Below are positions 8,477-17,017 of a DNA stretch of 64,000 nucleotides, piece after piece. Below the pieces are notes generated by a model. That model saw only the letters and a program-made list of their open reading frames with translations. It ran no database searches and was not told the origin of the DNA. The stretch covers positions 248,001-312,000 of the forward strand of contig NZ_FOVG01000004.1 of NCBI RefSeq assembly GCF_900115075.1. The letters are read 5' to 3'. The stretch comes from Candidatus Pantoea varia (GTDB taxonomy: Bacteria > Pseudomonadota > Gammaproteobacteria > Enterobacterales > Enterobacteriaceae). Position 1 is the first letter of the stretch, and every line of letters starts with the position of its first letter. The position numbers and the translations under genes are program-made.

Positions 8477-9274
8477 TCAGCTACGCAGCGCCGGGAAAGC
8501 GGGATCGAGCTGAAACAGCTGCTGACTGTTTTGCCACAGCGCATCGGCAATGTCTTCAGGTGACTCTTCCCGCAGGCTGCAGAGCACTTCCCACACCTGA
8601 TGCGCCCGCTCCGGCCGGTTGGGCTGGCCCTGAAAACCCTGCAGTGGCATATCGGGTGCATCGGTTTCCAGCAGCAGCGAAGAGAGCGGCAGTTGTGCCA
8701 CGGTCTGACGGGTCTTGCTGGCGCGTTCATAGGTAATGGTCCCGCCAATGCCAATCGCATAACCCAGCTTAATAAAGGCCTGTGCCTGTTGCAGGCTGCC
8801 AGCGAAACCGTGCACCACACCACGGCGCGGCAGATCGTGACGACGCAGCATCTGTGCCAGCTTGTCATGGGTCCGGCGTGAATGCAGGATCACCGGCAAC
8901 GCATAACGCTTTGCCAGCTTAAGCTGCGCGTCGAGAAAGCGTTGCTGCTTATCAAACTGCGGATCGTCGCGATAAAGATCCAGTCCGATCTCGCCGATCG
9001 CCACCAGCTTACGCGGCCGCTGTTGCAGTAAGATTTCCAGCTGGTCGAGATGGGCGTCCTGATGATTTTCGATGACAATCGGATGCAGGCCCAGCGCGGC
9101 ATAGAGCGGCGTATGCGCCGCGGCCAGCGCGCAGACCCGCTCAAAGCGGCTGGCATCGATCGCCGGAACGATAATCTTCTCTACACCCGCCTCAGCGGCG
9201 CGCGCCAGGCTGGCAGCAATGTCCCCTTCGAACGGCGGAAAGTCGAAGTGACAATGCGTGTCGATAAACTTCAT
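8477..9274 (-). CDS. yjjV: TatD-family metal-dependent hydrolase YjjV
   Basis: The 265-residue protein belongs to the TatD DNase family and matches E. coli YjjV (259 aa). TIM-barrel metal ligands are visible: the N-terminal HCH of DTHCHFD, Glu in GEIGLD, His in ILHSRR, His in VHGFAG and Asp in LETDAP. TatD proteins are metal-dependent nucleases; the physiological substrate of YjjV is not established. Its ATG overlaps the yjjU stop by 4 bp (9271-9274), so the two are translationally coupled. The yjjW/yjjI pair that lies between yjjV and deoC in E. coli is absent here. Confidence 0.95.
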   Translation of the reverse strand: MKFIDTHCHFDFPPFEGDIAASLARAAEAGVEKIIVPAIDASRFERVCALAAAHTPLYAALGLHPIVIENHQDAHLDQLEILLQQRPRKLVAIGEIGLDLYRDDPQFDKQQRFLDAQLKLAKRYALPVILHSRRTHDKLAQMLRRHDLPRRGVVHGFAGSLQQAQAFIKLGYAIGIGGTITYERASKTRQTVAQLPLSSLLLETDAPDMPLQGFQGQPNRPERAHQVWEVLCSLREESPEDIADALWQNSQQLFQLDPAFPALRS

Positions 9275-10323
9275 GCCAGCGATCCTTTGTCGTAATCCGC
9301 ATCATTGTCCGCCAGTGGCGGTGTGATGATCAATCGGGTATCCGGCGCATTGGCGACCGGCGCAGGCGGCGTAACGATACGCGCTGAGCTCATCGGTTCT
9401 GCATCGCTCAGCCACTGGCCCAGCGTGGCGAGGAAATAGCGACCGCAGCGTCGCCCCAGATGATAGTCCTGATTCAGCGCCGCGATGCTACTGCCCAACG
9501 CACTGCTTGCCAGCACGTGCGGCGGAAAGATTTCAATGATGCGCAAATCATCAGGTGGATTCTCAATAAACTGCTGAATTTCCTGATAGCTCTGCTCATG
9601 CTTATTCAGCACGTTAATCATCGGCTGCAGCGCGCCGGTGCTGAGCCAGCGCTCCATGCGCTTAAACCATTTCGGGGTATAGAACATCTGCGACGGCACA
9701 GTGCGGATCACCACAATCGTATCGGCCCCGCGTCGGGCGGCTTCACGCACCGGAATGGCATCGCTGATGCCACCATCGTGATAGCTGATCCCTTCCAGAT
9801 TGACTCCCAGCCGGTAAAAACCGGGAATGGCACTGGAGGCTTTAATCAGATCCAGCCAGTTATCAGCGGTGGGATTGAAGTAGCCGGGCGTGTAGTCATC
9901 GCTGCGGCAGGCGCACATATAGAATTCGCGACCGCTGGAGAACAGCTGTTCCGCACTGCTCATCGCCAGCGGGAATTCACTGCGGGTAATATCGATCAGC
10001 CAGTCGAGATCAATCAGATTGCCGCCACGCACAAAGCGCAGCGGATCAAAAAAGAGTTTACTGGTGGTGTAGCGGGTAATGACACGACGGGCATAGCCGG
10101 GCTGACCACAGACAAAGGCAGAGAGATTTTGCGCACCGGCAGAGGTGCCGAGCATCAGATGAAAAGGATTGAATCGAGCGCGCTGAAATTCGTCTAATAC
10201 GCCTGCGGTGAAAATGCCACGCTGACCGCCGCCTTCACATACCAGAGCTATTTTCTGAGATTTAAACGGTGTCAGGGCCAGAGGTTCAATGGCGCCGAGT
10301 GTGACGGGAATGCGTATACCCAC
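9271..10323 (-). CDS. yjjU: Patatin-like phospholipase YjjU
   Basis: This predicted serine acyl hydrolase has the patatin oxyanion loop GGGQRG, the GTSAG nucleophile motif and the catalytic Asp in DGGISD. It resembles E. coli YjjU (about 357 aa) throughout. I chose the GTG at 10323 (350 aa), because GAGG lies 8 bp upstream and the product then begins like E. coli YjjU (..RIPVTLG). An ATG at 10404 would add 27 unrelated residues. The proline-rich C-terminal tail, about 50 residues, is poorly conserved. It forms an operon with yjjV. Confidence 0.93.
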   Translation of the reverse strand: MGIRIPVTLGAIEPLALTPFKSQKIALVCEGGGQRGIFTAGVLDEFQRARFNPFHLMLGTSAGAQNLSAFVCGQPGYARRVITRYTTSKLFFDPLRFVRGGNLIDLDWLIDITRSEFPLAMSSAEQLFSSGREFYMCACRSDDYTPGYFNPTADNWLDLIKASSAIPGFYRLGVNLEGISYHDGGISDAIPVREAARRGADTIVVIRTVPSQMFYTPKWFKRMERWLSTGALQPMINVLNKHEQSYQEIQQFIENPPDDLRIIEIFPPHVLASSALGSSIAALNQDYHLGRRCGRYFLATLGQWLSDAEPMSSARIVTPPAPVANAPDTRLIITPPLADNDADYDKGSLA

Positions 10324-10543
10324 TGTGCGAACCTCAAAAAGGGGTTCCGGGCATGCTGGAGGATCGATCCGTTTATTACGGCAGCATTCCGGAGAACCAG
10401 TCATCTATTCCTTTAACCGGCAGGCCAGCTGGGCTGGCTTACCTTGCAGCGATGTGAAGGTGTCCTTTTCTTCACGTCAGTCGCTACAGATGACTGGTCT
10501 CCGCTCTATGCTTTGCGTTGCATTAGACTGCAGAACTCATCGG

Positions 10544-10705
10544 CTAAAGCTTTTTACGGCCGGTAAACAGGCTGATGAGGAACAGGATAATACCAACGAC
10601 GAAGACAACTTTAGCTGCCCATGCTGCTGTGCCCGCTAAACCGCCAAAACCTAACGCTGCAGCGATCAGTGCGATCACCAGAAAAATAATGCCCCAACGA
10701 AACAT
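10544..10705 (-). CDS. ytjA: Small DUF1328 membrane protein YtjA
   Basis: A 53-residue reading frame begins [20 protein letters not shown] and ends GRKKL. It is the same length as E. coli YtjA and nearly identical. Two hydrophobic segments (about 4-24 and 29-47) leave almost nothing outside the membrane. Function is unknown. AGGAGAGG precedes the ATG at 10705. It sits between osmY and yjjU, as in E. coli. Confidence 0.93.
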   Translation of the reverse strand: MFRWGIIFLVIALIAAALGFGGLAGTAAWAAKVVFVVGIILFLISLFTGRKKL

Positions 10706-10770
10706 AAGCCTCTCCTTACCCTATTTAAAATCGACCTGCTTAGTTTATCCCCGGATGGGTATCTTTTATT

Positions 10771-10794
10771 CATGCGGCCACCCGAGTGACCGCA
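10771..10794 (-). terminator. Possible terminator after osmY
   Basis: On the minus strand GCGGTCAC and GTGGCCGC pair with one G-T pair around TCGG, followed by an A/T-rich stretch without a clean T run. Confidence 0.35.
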
Positions 10795-10801
10795 CGCAAG
10801 C

Positions 10802-11416
10802 TTAAGACTTAACCGTCAGGTCATTCTTAACGCTTTTCACGCCTTCAATGGCTTTAGCGATGCTTTCTGCACGATCTGACTGTGCCTGATTAGCAACCTG
10901 CCCTGAAAGCTGAACAACGCCGTCGGTGGTCTCAACTTTTACGTTGCGCGACGGAACAATGTCATCCGCTAATAGCTTAGCTTTAATTTCGCTGGTCGTA
11001 GCGGCATCGCCCGCATAACCTTTCATTGAAGAAGCTTTGCTGTCTCTGACGTGTAGTTTGTCGCTGACGGATTTAACACCTTCGATTTTCTGCACCACAG
11101 CCACAGCCTTTTCAGCCTGATCCTGTGAGGTGACGAAACCGCTTAAGGTCACGACGCCGCTATGCGTTTTTACCGAGATATCCGTGCTTTTAATTGCGTC
11201 ATCATCTACCAGCGCCGCTTTGGCTTTGGCGGTGATGCCGCTGTCATCCATATAACCATCGACTTTTTTCATAGAACTATCGATTTTTGAACCCGCGCTG
11301 TCGGCTGTCTGTGACGCTTTCTGCGACATTGATTCATCAGCCAGTGCGCTGCCGCTGATCAGTGCTGAGCCAATCACGGCGGCCATCAGGGTTTTAGCAA
11401 TCTTAGTCTTGTTCAT
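10802..11416 (-). CDS. osmY: Osmotically inducible periplasmic protein OsmY
   Basis: The 204-residue protein has a signal peptide (about 1-27, ending GSALA), a short linker and two BON domains (about 60-125 and 140-204). The C-terminal half is almost identical to E. coli OsmY (201 aa). OsmY is a periplasmic, sigma-S dependent osmotic and stationary-phase protein with reported chaperone-like roles. The ATG at 11416 follows GAAGGAAG and gives the signal peptide; an in-frame start 141 bp upstream would bury it. The 250-bp gap to prfC should hold its promoter. Confidence 0.96.
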   Translation of the reverse strand: MNKTKIAKTLMAAVIGSALISGSALADESMSQKASQTADSAGSKIDSSMKKVDGYMDDSGITAKAKAALVDDDAIKSTDISVKTHSGVVTLSGFVTSQDQAEKAVAVVQKIEGVKSVSDKLHVRDSKASSMKGYAGDAATTSEIKAKLLADDIVPSRNVKVETTDGVVQLSGQVANQAQSDRAESIAKAIEGVKSVKNDLTVKS

Positions 11417-11636
11417 CGATATCTTCCTTCTATCAGTTAACTCACCCAAAAACTGTGGGCGCAACAGAGGCAACCAGGGCCACTGCGATACAGGACGTAA
11501 GGACAAGAGAAGTCTCTTCCGCCGTCCGATAGAATAATCATAGACGGCATTTTGCAATTTGCCTGGCTAACTGGTTGATCACACGTCAAAACAGAAGATA
11601 AACGGGGTTTTTAGGAGGAGTCTGTAGCGGGAAAAA

Positions 11637-11668
11637 CAGGGCCACTCCCAGCTGGAATGGCCCGGAAA
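11637..11668 (-). terminator. Terminator of prfC
   Basis: On the minus strand GGGCCATTCC pairs with GGGAGTGGCCC around AGCT, with one wobble or mismatch, and TGTTTTTCCC follows, 8 bp after the prfC stop codon. Confidence 0.65.
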
Positions 11669-11675
11669 CAGGCGA

Positions 11676-13262
11676 TTAGTGCTCGCGCGTTTTACGGAAA
11701 CGAACGTCGGGATAACGTTCCTGCGTAATATTAAGATTGACCATGGTCGGCGCGATATAAGTCAAATTATTACCGCCATCAAGCGCCAGGTTAACTTCGT
11801 TTTTACGCTGGAAGTCTTCAAACTTTTTCGCGTCGCTGCATTCTACCCAGCGCGCCGTAGAGACGTTAATCGCTTCGTAGATCGCTTCGACGTTATATTC
11901 GCTTTTCAGACGGGCGACCACCACATCGAACTGTAGCACTCCGACCGCGCCAACGATCAGATCGTTGTTATGCACCGGGCGGAACACCTGCACTGCACCC
12001 TCTTCCGACAGCTGAACCAGCCCCTTCAGCAGCTGTTTTTGCTTCAGTGGATCGCGCAGACGAATACGACGGAACAGTTCTGGCGCGAAGTTCGGAATAC
12101 CCGTGAACTTCATGTTTTCACCCTGGGTAAAGGTGTCGCCAATCTGAATGGTGCCGTGGTTATGCAGACCGATGATATCGCCAGGATAGGCTTCTTCAAC
12201 GTGCGAACGGTCGCCCGCCATAAAGGTCAGGGCGTCGGAGATCACCACATCTTTGCCAGTACGTACCTGACGCAGCTTCATCCCTTTTTCATATTTACCG
12301 GACACCACACGCATAAAGGCCACGCGGTCGCGGTGTTTCGGGTCCATGTTGGCCTGGATCTTAAACACGAAGCCGGTGAACTTCTCTTCTTTCGCTTCTA
12401 CCGTACGGGTGTCGGTATCACGCGGCATCGGACGCGGTGCCCATGCCACCAGGCCATCCAGCATATGATCCACGCCAAAGTTACCCAGCGCGGTGCCGAA
12501 GAAGACCGGCGACAGTTTGCCGCTCAGGAAGGCTTCCTGCTCAAACTCGTGCGATGCGCCCTGTACCAGCTCCAGCTCTTCACGAAGCTGTGCCGCCAGA
12601 TCTTCACCGACTGCGGTGTCGAGGTCCGGGTTGTTCAGGCCCTTCACGATGCGGACATCCTGAATGGTATGGCCTTTACCGGTCTGGTAGAGATAGGTCT
12701 CATCTTTGTAGAGGTGATAAACGCCTTTGAACAGCTTACCGCAGCCAATAGGCCAGGTGATCGGTGCGCAGGCAATTTTCAGCTCGCTTTCCACCTCATC
12801 CAGCACTTCCATTGGATCGCGGATGTCACGGTCAAGTTTGTTCATAAAGGTCAGGATCGGCGTATCGCGCAGACGGGTCACTTCCATCAGTTTACGCGTA
12901 CGATCCTCGACGCCTTTCGCGGCATCGATCACCATCAGACAGCAGTCGACCGCCGTCAGCGTTCGGTAGGTATCTTCCGAGAAGTCTTCGTGACCTGGGG
13001 TATCCAGCAGGTTCACCAGGCTATCGCGGTAAGGGAACTGCATCACCGAGGTGGTAATGGAGATACCACGCTGTTTCTCCATCTCCATCCAGTCCGACTT
13101 GGCGTGCTGGTTAGAGCCACGGCCTTTTACCGTACCGGCGGTCTGGATAGCCTGTCCGAACAGCAACACTTTTTCGGTAATGGTGGTTTTACCGGCATCC
13201 GGGTGCGAAATGATCGCGAAGGTGCGGCGGCGTGCCACCTCTTCTAAAAAGGGATTAGACAT
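11676..13262 (-). CDS. prfC: Peptide chain release factor 3 (RF3)
   Basis: RF3 is the GTPase that recycles RF1 and RF2 from the ribosome after termination. The 528-residue product matches E. coli PrfC (529 aa). G motifs are in order: HPDAGKTT (P loop, about 21-28), the switch I region with [15 protein letters not shown], and NKLD (about 142-145). The elongation-factor-like domains follow. The start at 13262 gives [14 protein letters not shown], the family N terminus; a start 105 bp upstream adds 35 residues with no counterpart. The gene stands between its own terminator and a 290-bp upstream gap. Confidence 0.97.
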   Translation of the reverse strand: MSNPFLEEVARRRTFAIISHPDAGKTTITEKVLLFGQAIQTAGTVKGRGSNQHAKSDWMEMEKQRGISITTSVMQFPYRDSLVNLLDTPGHEDFSEDTYRTLTAVDCCLMVIDAAKGVEDRTRKLMEVTRLRDTPILTFMNKLDRDIRDPMEVLDEVESELKIACAPITWPIGCGKLFKGVYHLYKDETYLYQTGKGHTIQDVRIVKGLNNPDLDTAVGEDLAAQLREELELVQGASHEFEQEAFLSGKLSPVFFGTALGNFGVDHMLDGLVAWAPRPMPRDTDTRTVEAKEEKFTGFVFKIQANMDPKHRDRVAFMRVVSGKYEKGMKLRQVRTGKDVVISDALTFMAGDRSHVEEAYPGDIIGLHNHGTIQIGDTFTQGENMKFTGIPNFAPELFRRIRLRDPLKQKQLLKGLVQLSEEGAVQVFRPVHNNDLIVGAVGVLQFDVVVARLKSEYNVEAIYEAINVSTARWVECSDAKKFEDFQRKNEVNLALDGGNNLTYIAPTMVNLNITQERYPDVRFRKTREH

Positions 13263-13555
13263 GGAATTCTTCTCAATAGGCAGCGCAACGTACTGGCGCT
13301 GCTGATAAATCACGGTGGCCGGCAGAACCTTACCGGCGGGTAAACGGTGCCAAAAACGATCTTTCATTGTTGGTGGGTCAGCGCGAAGTTACATTGGCGT
13401 GAAGTCCGGTTACCTGGTCAGCTTTAAGGCGGCATAGCATACAATATTTTGCGCGCGCGGCCTACAGGGAGAGGGGCAGGATTTCATGGACGGAGAATCG
13501 GAAAGAGGGGGATGCCGAAACAGGGCGGGACGGATCGGTATCCGCCCCGCCACCC

Positions 13556-14659
13556 TTATCCCAGCACCTTCCTGACACAGGCTTTAAAGATCTGCACACC
13601 AATCTCCAGCGAGCTGAGATCAAAATGCATATCGGGATGATGCAGTCCTGGCGTCAGGTTGGTGCCCAGCCCCCAGAAGCCCGCTTTCACACCCGGACGC
13701 TTCACCGGATAGTAGAAAAAGTCCTCGCTGCCCGGCGTAGTCCGGGTCGACAGTGCGCCCTCTTCGCCCAGCACCTCAACGATCGCGGCGCGGATCACTG
13801 CCGTCGCCTCATCATCAATCTCGGCGGCGGGCATCTCTTTCAGCACACGCACCTCGGCGGTAGCACCCAGTGACGCCACGCTGTGGGTAATGGCACGCGT
13901 GACCTGCTCTTTCAGCAGCGTCATCGGCCCGTTCTCCTGCGAACGCAGATCCCAGACTACGCGCGCTTCATCCGGCACCGAGTTGGTGACACCCGCATCG
14001 CACAGGAAGCGCGTCGCTTTGACGCTCCAGGTCAGGCCGGGCGAAAGATGGATGGCGTTGACAGCCTGAACCGCCTGTACAGCAGCATCCAGTGCGTTTA
14101 CGCCAAGATGTGGACGCGCCGCATGAGCGGGCTGACCTTTGATGGTCGCTTCCAGCGTGCTACAGGCGGAGTAGAGCACCGCAGGCACCGCCTGACCGAC
14201 CACGCACTCCTCCAGCGGACGCAGATGGAACCCCAGAATCATCTCCACATCATCCAGTGCGCCGCCTTCGATCATCGAGAGCGCCCCGGCACCCAGCTCC
14301 TCGGCGGGCTGGAACAGGATCTTCAGCCGGCCACGTTTCACCGTGCCTTCCTGCAGCAGCGCCGTCGCCGCCGTCAGCACCACCGAAGAGTGACCGTCGT
14401 GACCACAGGTGTGACGCGCACACGGCACGCCATCAATGATGTGGCCCAGCGCATCCATATCCGCACGCAGCGCCAGCACCGGTCCCGGCACCCCGCTGTC
14501 GATCTCCGCCACGATGCCGGTGGTGTTATTGATGTTACGCGTCACCTTCAGGCCCGCTTTCTCGAGCTGGTCCGCGATGTAAGCCGAGGTTTTCACCTCC
14601 TGAAAACCCAGCTCCGGAATTTCGTGCAGATAGTGGTAATGCTCTAATACCTTAGACAC
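13556..14659 (-). CDS. M20-family amidohydrolase
   Basis: This 367-residue protein belongs to the M20D peptidase/amidohydrolase family (hippurate hydrolase, IAA-amino acid hydrolase, AbgA relatives). Metal ligands are visible in ALRADMDAL, HTCGHDGH, QPAEELGAG, GFHLRP and near the C terminus in GLHHPDMHFD. Such enzymes cleave N-acyl amino acids or dipeptides; the substrate is unknown. It starts at GTG 14659 with AGGAG, 4 bp after yjiG, as the last gene of a yjiH-yjiG-amidohydrolase operon. In E. coli the yjiG-yjiH pair is followed by iadA (isoaspartyl dipeptidase), so a different peptidase or amidase family holds the same position here. That suggests the membrane pair imports its substrate. 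Confidence 0.88.
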   Translation of the reverse strand: MSKVLEHYHYLHEIPELGFQEVKTSAYIADQLEKAGLKVTRNINNTTGIVAEIDSGVPGPVLALRADMDALGHIIDGVPCARHTCGHDGHSSVVLTAATALLQEGTVKRGRLKILFQPAEELGAGALSMIEGGALDDVEMILGFHLRPLEECVVGQAVPAVLYSACSTLEATIKGQPAHAARPHLGVNALDAAVQAVQAVNAIHLSPGLTWSVKATRFLCDAGVTNSVPDEARVVWDLRSQENGPMTLLKEQVTRAITHSVASLGATAEVRVLKEMPAAEIDDEATAVIRAAIVEVLGEEGALSTRTTPGSEDFFYYPVKRPGVKAGFWGLGTNLTPGLHHPDMHFDLSSLEIGVQIFKACVRKVLG

Positions 14660-14663
14660 AGCG

Positions 14664-15137
14664 TTACTCCTGAATAAACAGACGCATAACAGACATCGCG
14701 ATCAGCGCGTTGATGATGCTCACCAGCATCAACAGCGGCCAGTATTTTTTAGGCACATCGGCCACGCCCAGTAGCCGTCCCATATATTGCAGCTGCGATC
14801 CCATCAGGAAAATCGCCGGAGCCAGAATAGTAATATCCGCACCGGTCAGCAGCCCTTTCGTCAGCAGACTGACCGCTACGCCAGTACCCGCCGATGATGA
14901 GAGCCAGGCGGTGAGCAGTACGGTAATCGCTTCACCCGGCAGGCCAAACAGCCCCATCACCGGCGCAAAGACATGCCCGAGAAACTGCATAATGCCGAGC
15001 AGATTGAGTACTTCTGCCAGCACATAGGCCATCACCACATTCGGCATCAGGTTGTGAATGGCGATGTGAAAGCCTTTACGCGCACCGGTCACAAACACAT
15101 CAAACGGATTACTGCTGGTCGCGATTTTATTTTCCAT
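14664..15137 (-). CDS. yjiG: YjiG-family membrane protein
   Basis: The 157-residue hydrophobic protein resembles E. coli YjiG and the spore maturation protein SpmB, with gate-like (nucleoside-recognition domain) segments and about four membrane spans. The ATG at 15137 (MENKIATSS) overlaps the end of yjiH by 11 bp; a start at 15161 is possible. With YjiH it probably forms a transport or channel pair. No substrate is established; the downstream amidohydrolase suggests an acylated amino acid or peptide. Confidence 0.85.
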   Translation of the reverse strand: MENKIATSSNPFDVFVTGARKGFHIAIHNLMPNVVMAYVLAEVLNLLGIMQFLGHVFAPVMGLFGLPGEAITVLLTAWLSSSAGTGVAVSLLTKGLLTGADITILAPAIFLMGSQLQYMGRLLGVADVPKKYWPLLMLVSIINALIAMSVMRLFIQE

Positions 15138-15795
15138 CGGCGAAATCCTTCTTATAAACACTGTTTAACACAGCACGTGTTATCGCCGCACCGACAAATT
15201 TCAGAACGAACATTAATAACAGCGGAATAATAATCGGCAGGGTCATGGAGGCGAACAGCGCAGAACCGATGGCGAAGTAATTATTAATTAATCCGGCACC
15301 GGAATATTGCCAGGCGCTCATCACCACGACCTCTTTTTTGCTGATCTGTTTCTGGTCAGCCATCTCTTTGGTTAATGCCGCGCCCGCATCAGTGCTTTGC
15401 AGGTCGGTGATTAACGCCAGACCGCAATGTCCCGGCAGCCCCATCAGCGGCTTAAGCAGCGGGGTCAGCAACCGGTGTGCCGCGCGAATCGCGCCATAGT
15501 GGGTGAAGATTTCCAGCACGCCCAGCGCCAGCATCACCGTAGGCGTCAGCGACAGCGCAAACAGGAAACCCGCTTTGGCACTGAGTCCGCCTGCGCCCAG
15601 GAAGGTGTTGCTGGCGGGATCTTTCATCGTGCCAAAGCTGCCGCCCAGCGTGGTGAAGTCAAAGGCACCCAGCCATGAAAGCCCCTCGACGTTATAAAAC
15701 AGCCCTGAAAAAAACAGGATGGCAAAAATTAACGCGGCATAACTGCCTTTGGTCGCCGTCATTTTTACCGGATTAACCACACTCTCTTCTGACAT
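15127..15795 (-). CDS. yjiH: YjiH-family membrane protein
   Basis: The 222-residue integral membrane protein is homologous to E. coli YjiH (227 aa) and to SpmA-like nucleoside-recognition/gate-domain proteins. About five hydrophobic segments are visible, for example around 18-38, 75-95 and 185-205. AGGAGC precedes the ATG at 15795. It is the first gene of the operon and overlaps yjiG. Just upstream lies a 7-bp inverted repeat at 15828-15858. Confidence 0.86.
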   Translation of the reverse strand: MSEESVVNPVKMTATKGSYAALIFAILFFSGLFYNVEGLSWLGAFDFTTLGGSFGTMKDPASNTFLGAGGLSAKAGFLFALSLTPTVMLALGVLEIFTHYGAIRAAHRLLTPLLKPLMGLPGHCGLALITDLQSTDAGAALTKEMADQKQISKKEVVVMSAWQYSGAGLINNYFAIGSALFASMTLPIIIPLLLMFVLKFVGAAITRAVLNSVYKKDFADGK

Positions 15796-16284
15796 TTCTT
15801 GCTCCTGGTAAGCTGCTTTGCCTTAAATTCCCTGGTATACAAATTTCAATTCAGGGAAGTAATCTTTTAAGCAGGATTTATGCCAGAGCAGACCTGAGCA
15901 CGATGATTAATGGCGTGTCTGTCGCTACCTGGCGTTTAATCCACGCCAACAGTCAGTTGCTCGCCCAAATAATATTTTCAGACCGCGTGGTTATATTTTC
16001 GCGACGTCATCAGATTGCGGATATTTCGCCTGCGTTTGTGACGGTTGCACCAGCAGCCCCATGAACGCCCGCACTATCATGGTGCTGATTACCCTGACTT
16101 TATTGCCCGGTAGCCTGTGATACAGAATGAGAATTGGTCGCATTCAATTTCCGAAATAATTCTATTTAAATCAATCAGATAAATTGACTCATTTTGCCGA
16201 AAAGGCTTCACTTTACTAACATGTTTGATGCATAATTCACCGACTATACATCTGTATTTAACATCTTCTTAAAAGGACTCGGCC
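15796..16284. promoter_or_regulatory. Long intergenic region between yjiH and ftnA
   Basis: This 489-bp gap should hold the divergent promoters of yjiH and ftnA. Two things stand out. TTCCCTG (15828-15834) and CAGGGAA (15852-15858) form an inverted repeat around GTATACAAATTT, a plausible operator for the yjiH operon. A probable LysR gene remnant lies at 15991-16143. The stretch 16150-16284 before ftnA is A/T-rich. Confidence 0.5.
15991..16143 (-). pseudogene. Possible remnant of a LysR-family regulator
   Basis: A short minus-strand frame (50 residues) contains ILILYHRLPGNKVRVISTM and IVRAFMGLLVQ. This is the pattern of the last ~30 residues of LysR regulators, where a Leu-Tyr-Pro strand is followed by basic residues and a hydrophobic helix ending the effector domain. 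No HTH or effector domain is found upstream. E. coli has the LysR gene yjiE (hypT) beside iadA-yjiG-yjiH, so decay of a similar neighbour is plausible. The similarity is by eye and weak; a short unrelated peptide remains possible. Confidence 0.3.
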
Positions 16285-16791
16285 ATGCTGACTGCTGAAA
16301 TGACTGGGCGTTTAAACGACCAGCTGAACCTGGAATTTTTCTCTGCCAATCTTTATCTGCAAATGAGCGCCTGGTGCAGCGACAAAGGCTTTGAGGGTGC
16401 CGCTTCCTTCCTGAAGATGCATTCACGCGAAGAGATGCAGCATATGCAGCGTCTGTTTGACTACCTGAGCGATACCGGCGGCATGCCGGTGCTGGGCACC
16501 ATCGCTGCGCCACCGGTTTCTTTCACCTCGCTGAATGAAATTCTGCAGCAGGCGCTGGAGCATGAGCAGCTGATCACCAGCAAAATTAATGAGCTGGCCC
16601 ACGCTGCTATGACTTCGCAGGATTACTCTACCTTCAACTTCCTGCAGTGGTACGTTGCTGAGCAGCACGAAGAAGAGAAGCTGTTCAAAACCGTGCTGGA
16701 TAAACTGGCGCTGGTCAGCAACAGCGGAAACGGTCTGTTCCTGGTCGATAAAGATCTGGGCCGGATGAGCACCGAGAACCACGCAGAATAA
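16285..16791 (+). CDS. ftnA: Non-haem ferritin FtnA
   Basis: This 168-residue ferritin matches E. coli FtnA (165 aa): a four-helix bundle that oxidises Fe(II) and stores it in a 24-mer shell. Ferroxidase-centre residues are in place, including Glu in [10 protein letters not shown], the EEMQHM pair and the Gln/Glu segment in [18 protein letters not shown] precedes the ATG. It is followed by a structured repeat element (16848-16954) and faces the end of the GH31 gene. It is the main iron-storage candidate in the window. Confidence 0.96.
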   Translation: MLTAEMTGRLNDQLNLEFFSANLYLQMSAWCSDKGFEGAASFLKMHSREEMQHMQRLFDYLSDTGGMPVLGTIAAPPVSFTSLNEILQQALEHEQLITSKINELAHAAMTSQDYSTFNFLQWYVAEQHEEEKLFKTVLDKLALVSNSGNGLFLVDKDLGRMSTENHAE

Positions 16792-16847
16792 TTTCTGTTG
16801 GGGGCCACTGAGGTAGAAGACCTGATCGCTGTGAGATCGGGCCTTCA

Positions 16848-16954
16848 CAGGGAACAGGGTCAGATCGGAAAGACGTAAAAGCCGCCATCCCTGGCACGCT
16901 CGTCCCGCGCCATCCCTGCCGCGGGACGCTTTCCTCCTCTGCCCCTGTTCCCTG
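16848..16954. repeat. Structured intergenic repeat element, copy 1
   Basis: The 107-bp element has perfect 12-bp inverted ends (CAGGGAACAGGG / CCCTGTTCCCTG), an inner imperfect pair (CAGATCGGAAAG / CTTTCCTCCTCTG) and a GC-rich inner hairpin (GTCCCGCGCC / GCCGCGGGAC, one mismatch). A second copy lies at 55128-55230. The inner sequences are about 75% identical, whereas the outer arms differ between copies but pair perfectly in each. It sits between the 3' ends of the convergent ftnA and GH31 genes, where it may act as a bidirectional terminator or mRNA-end structure. I do not recognise it as ERIC or REP. Confidence 0.8.
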
Positions 16955-17017
16955 CTAACTGAACTTAAGCGTTGCTGCCCAAAACCTGATTGATTAGGCT
17001 TTGCCACCACGGCACCG

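Noticed and set aside
11970..13247. 425-codon open frame opposite prfC
   Set aside because: It is an antisense shadow; the opposite strand encodes a full-length RF3.
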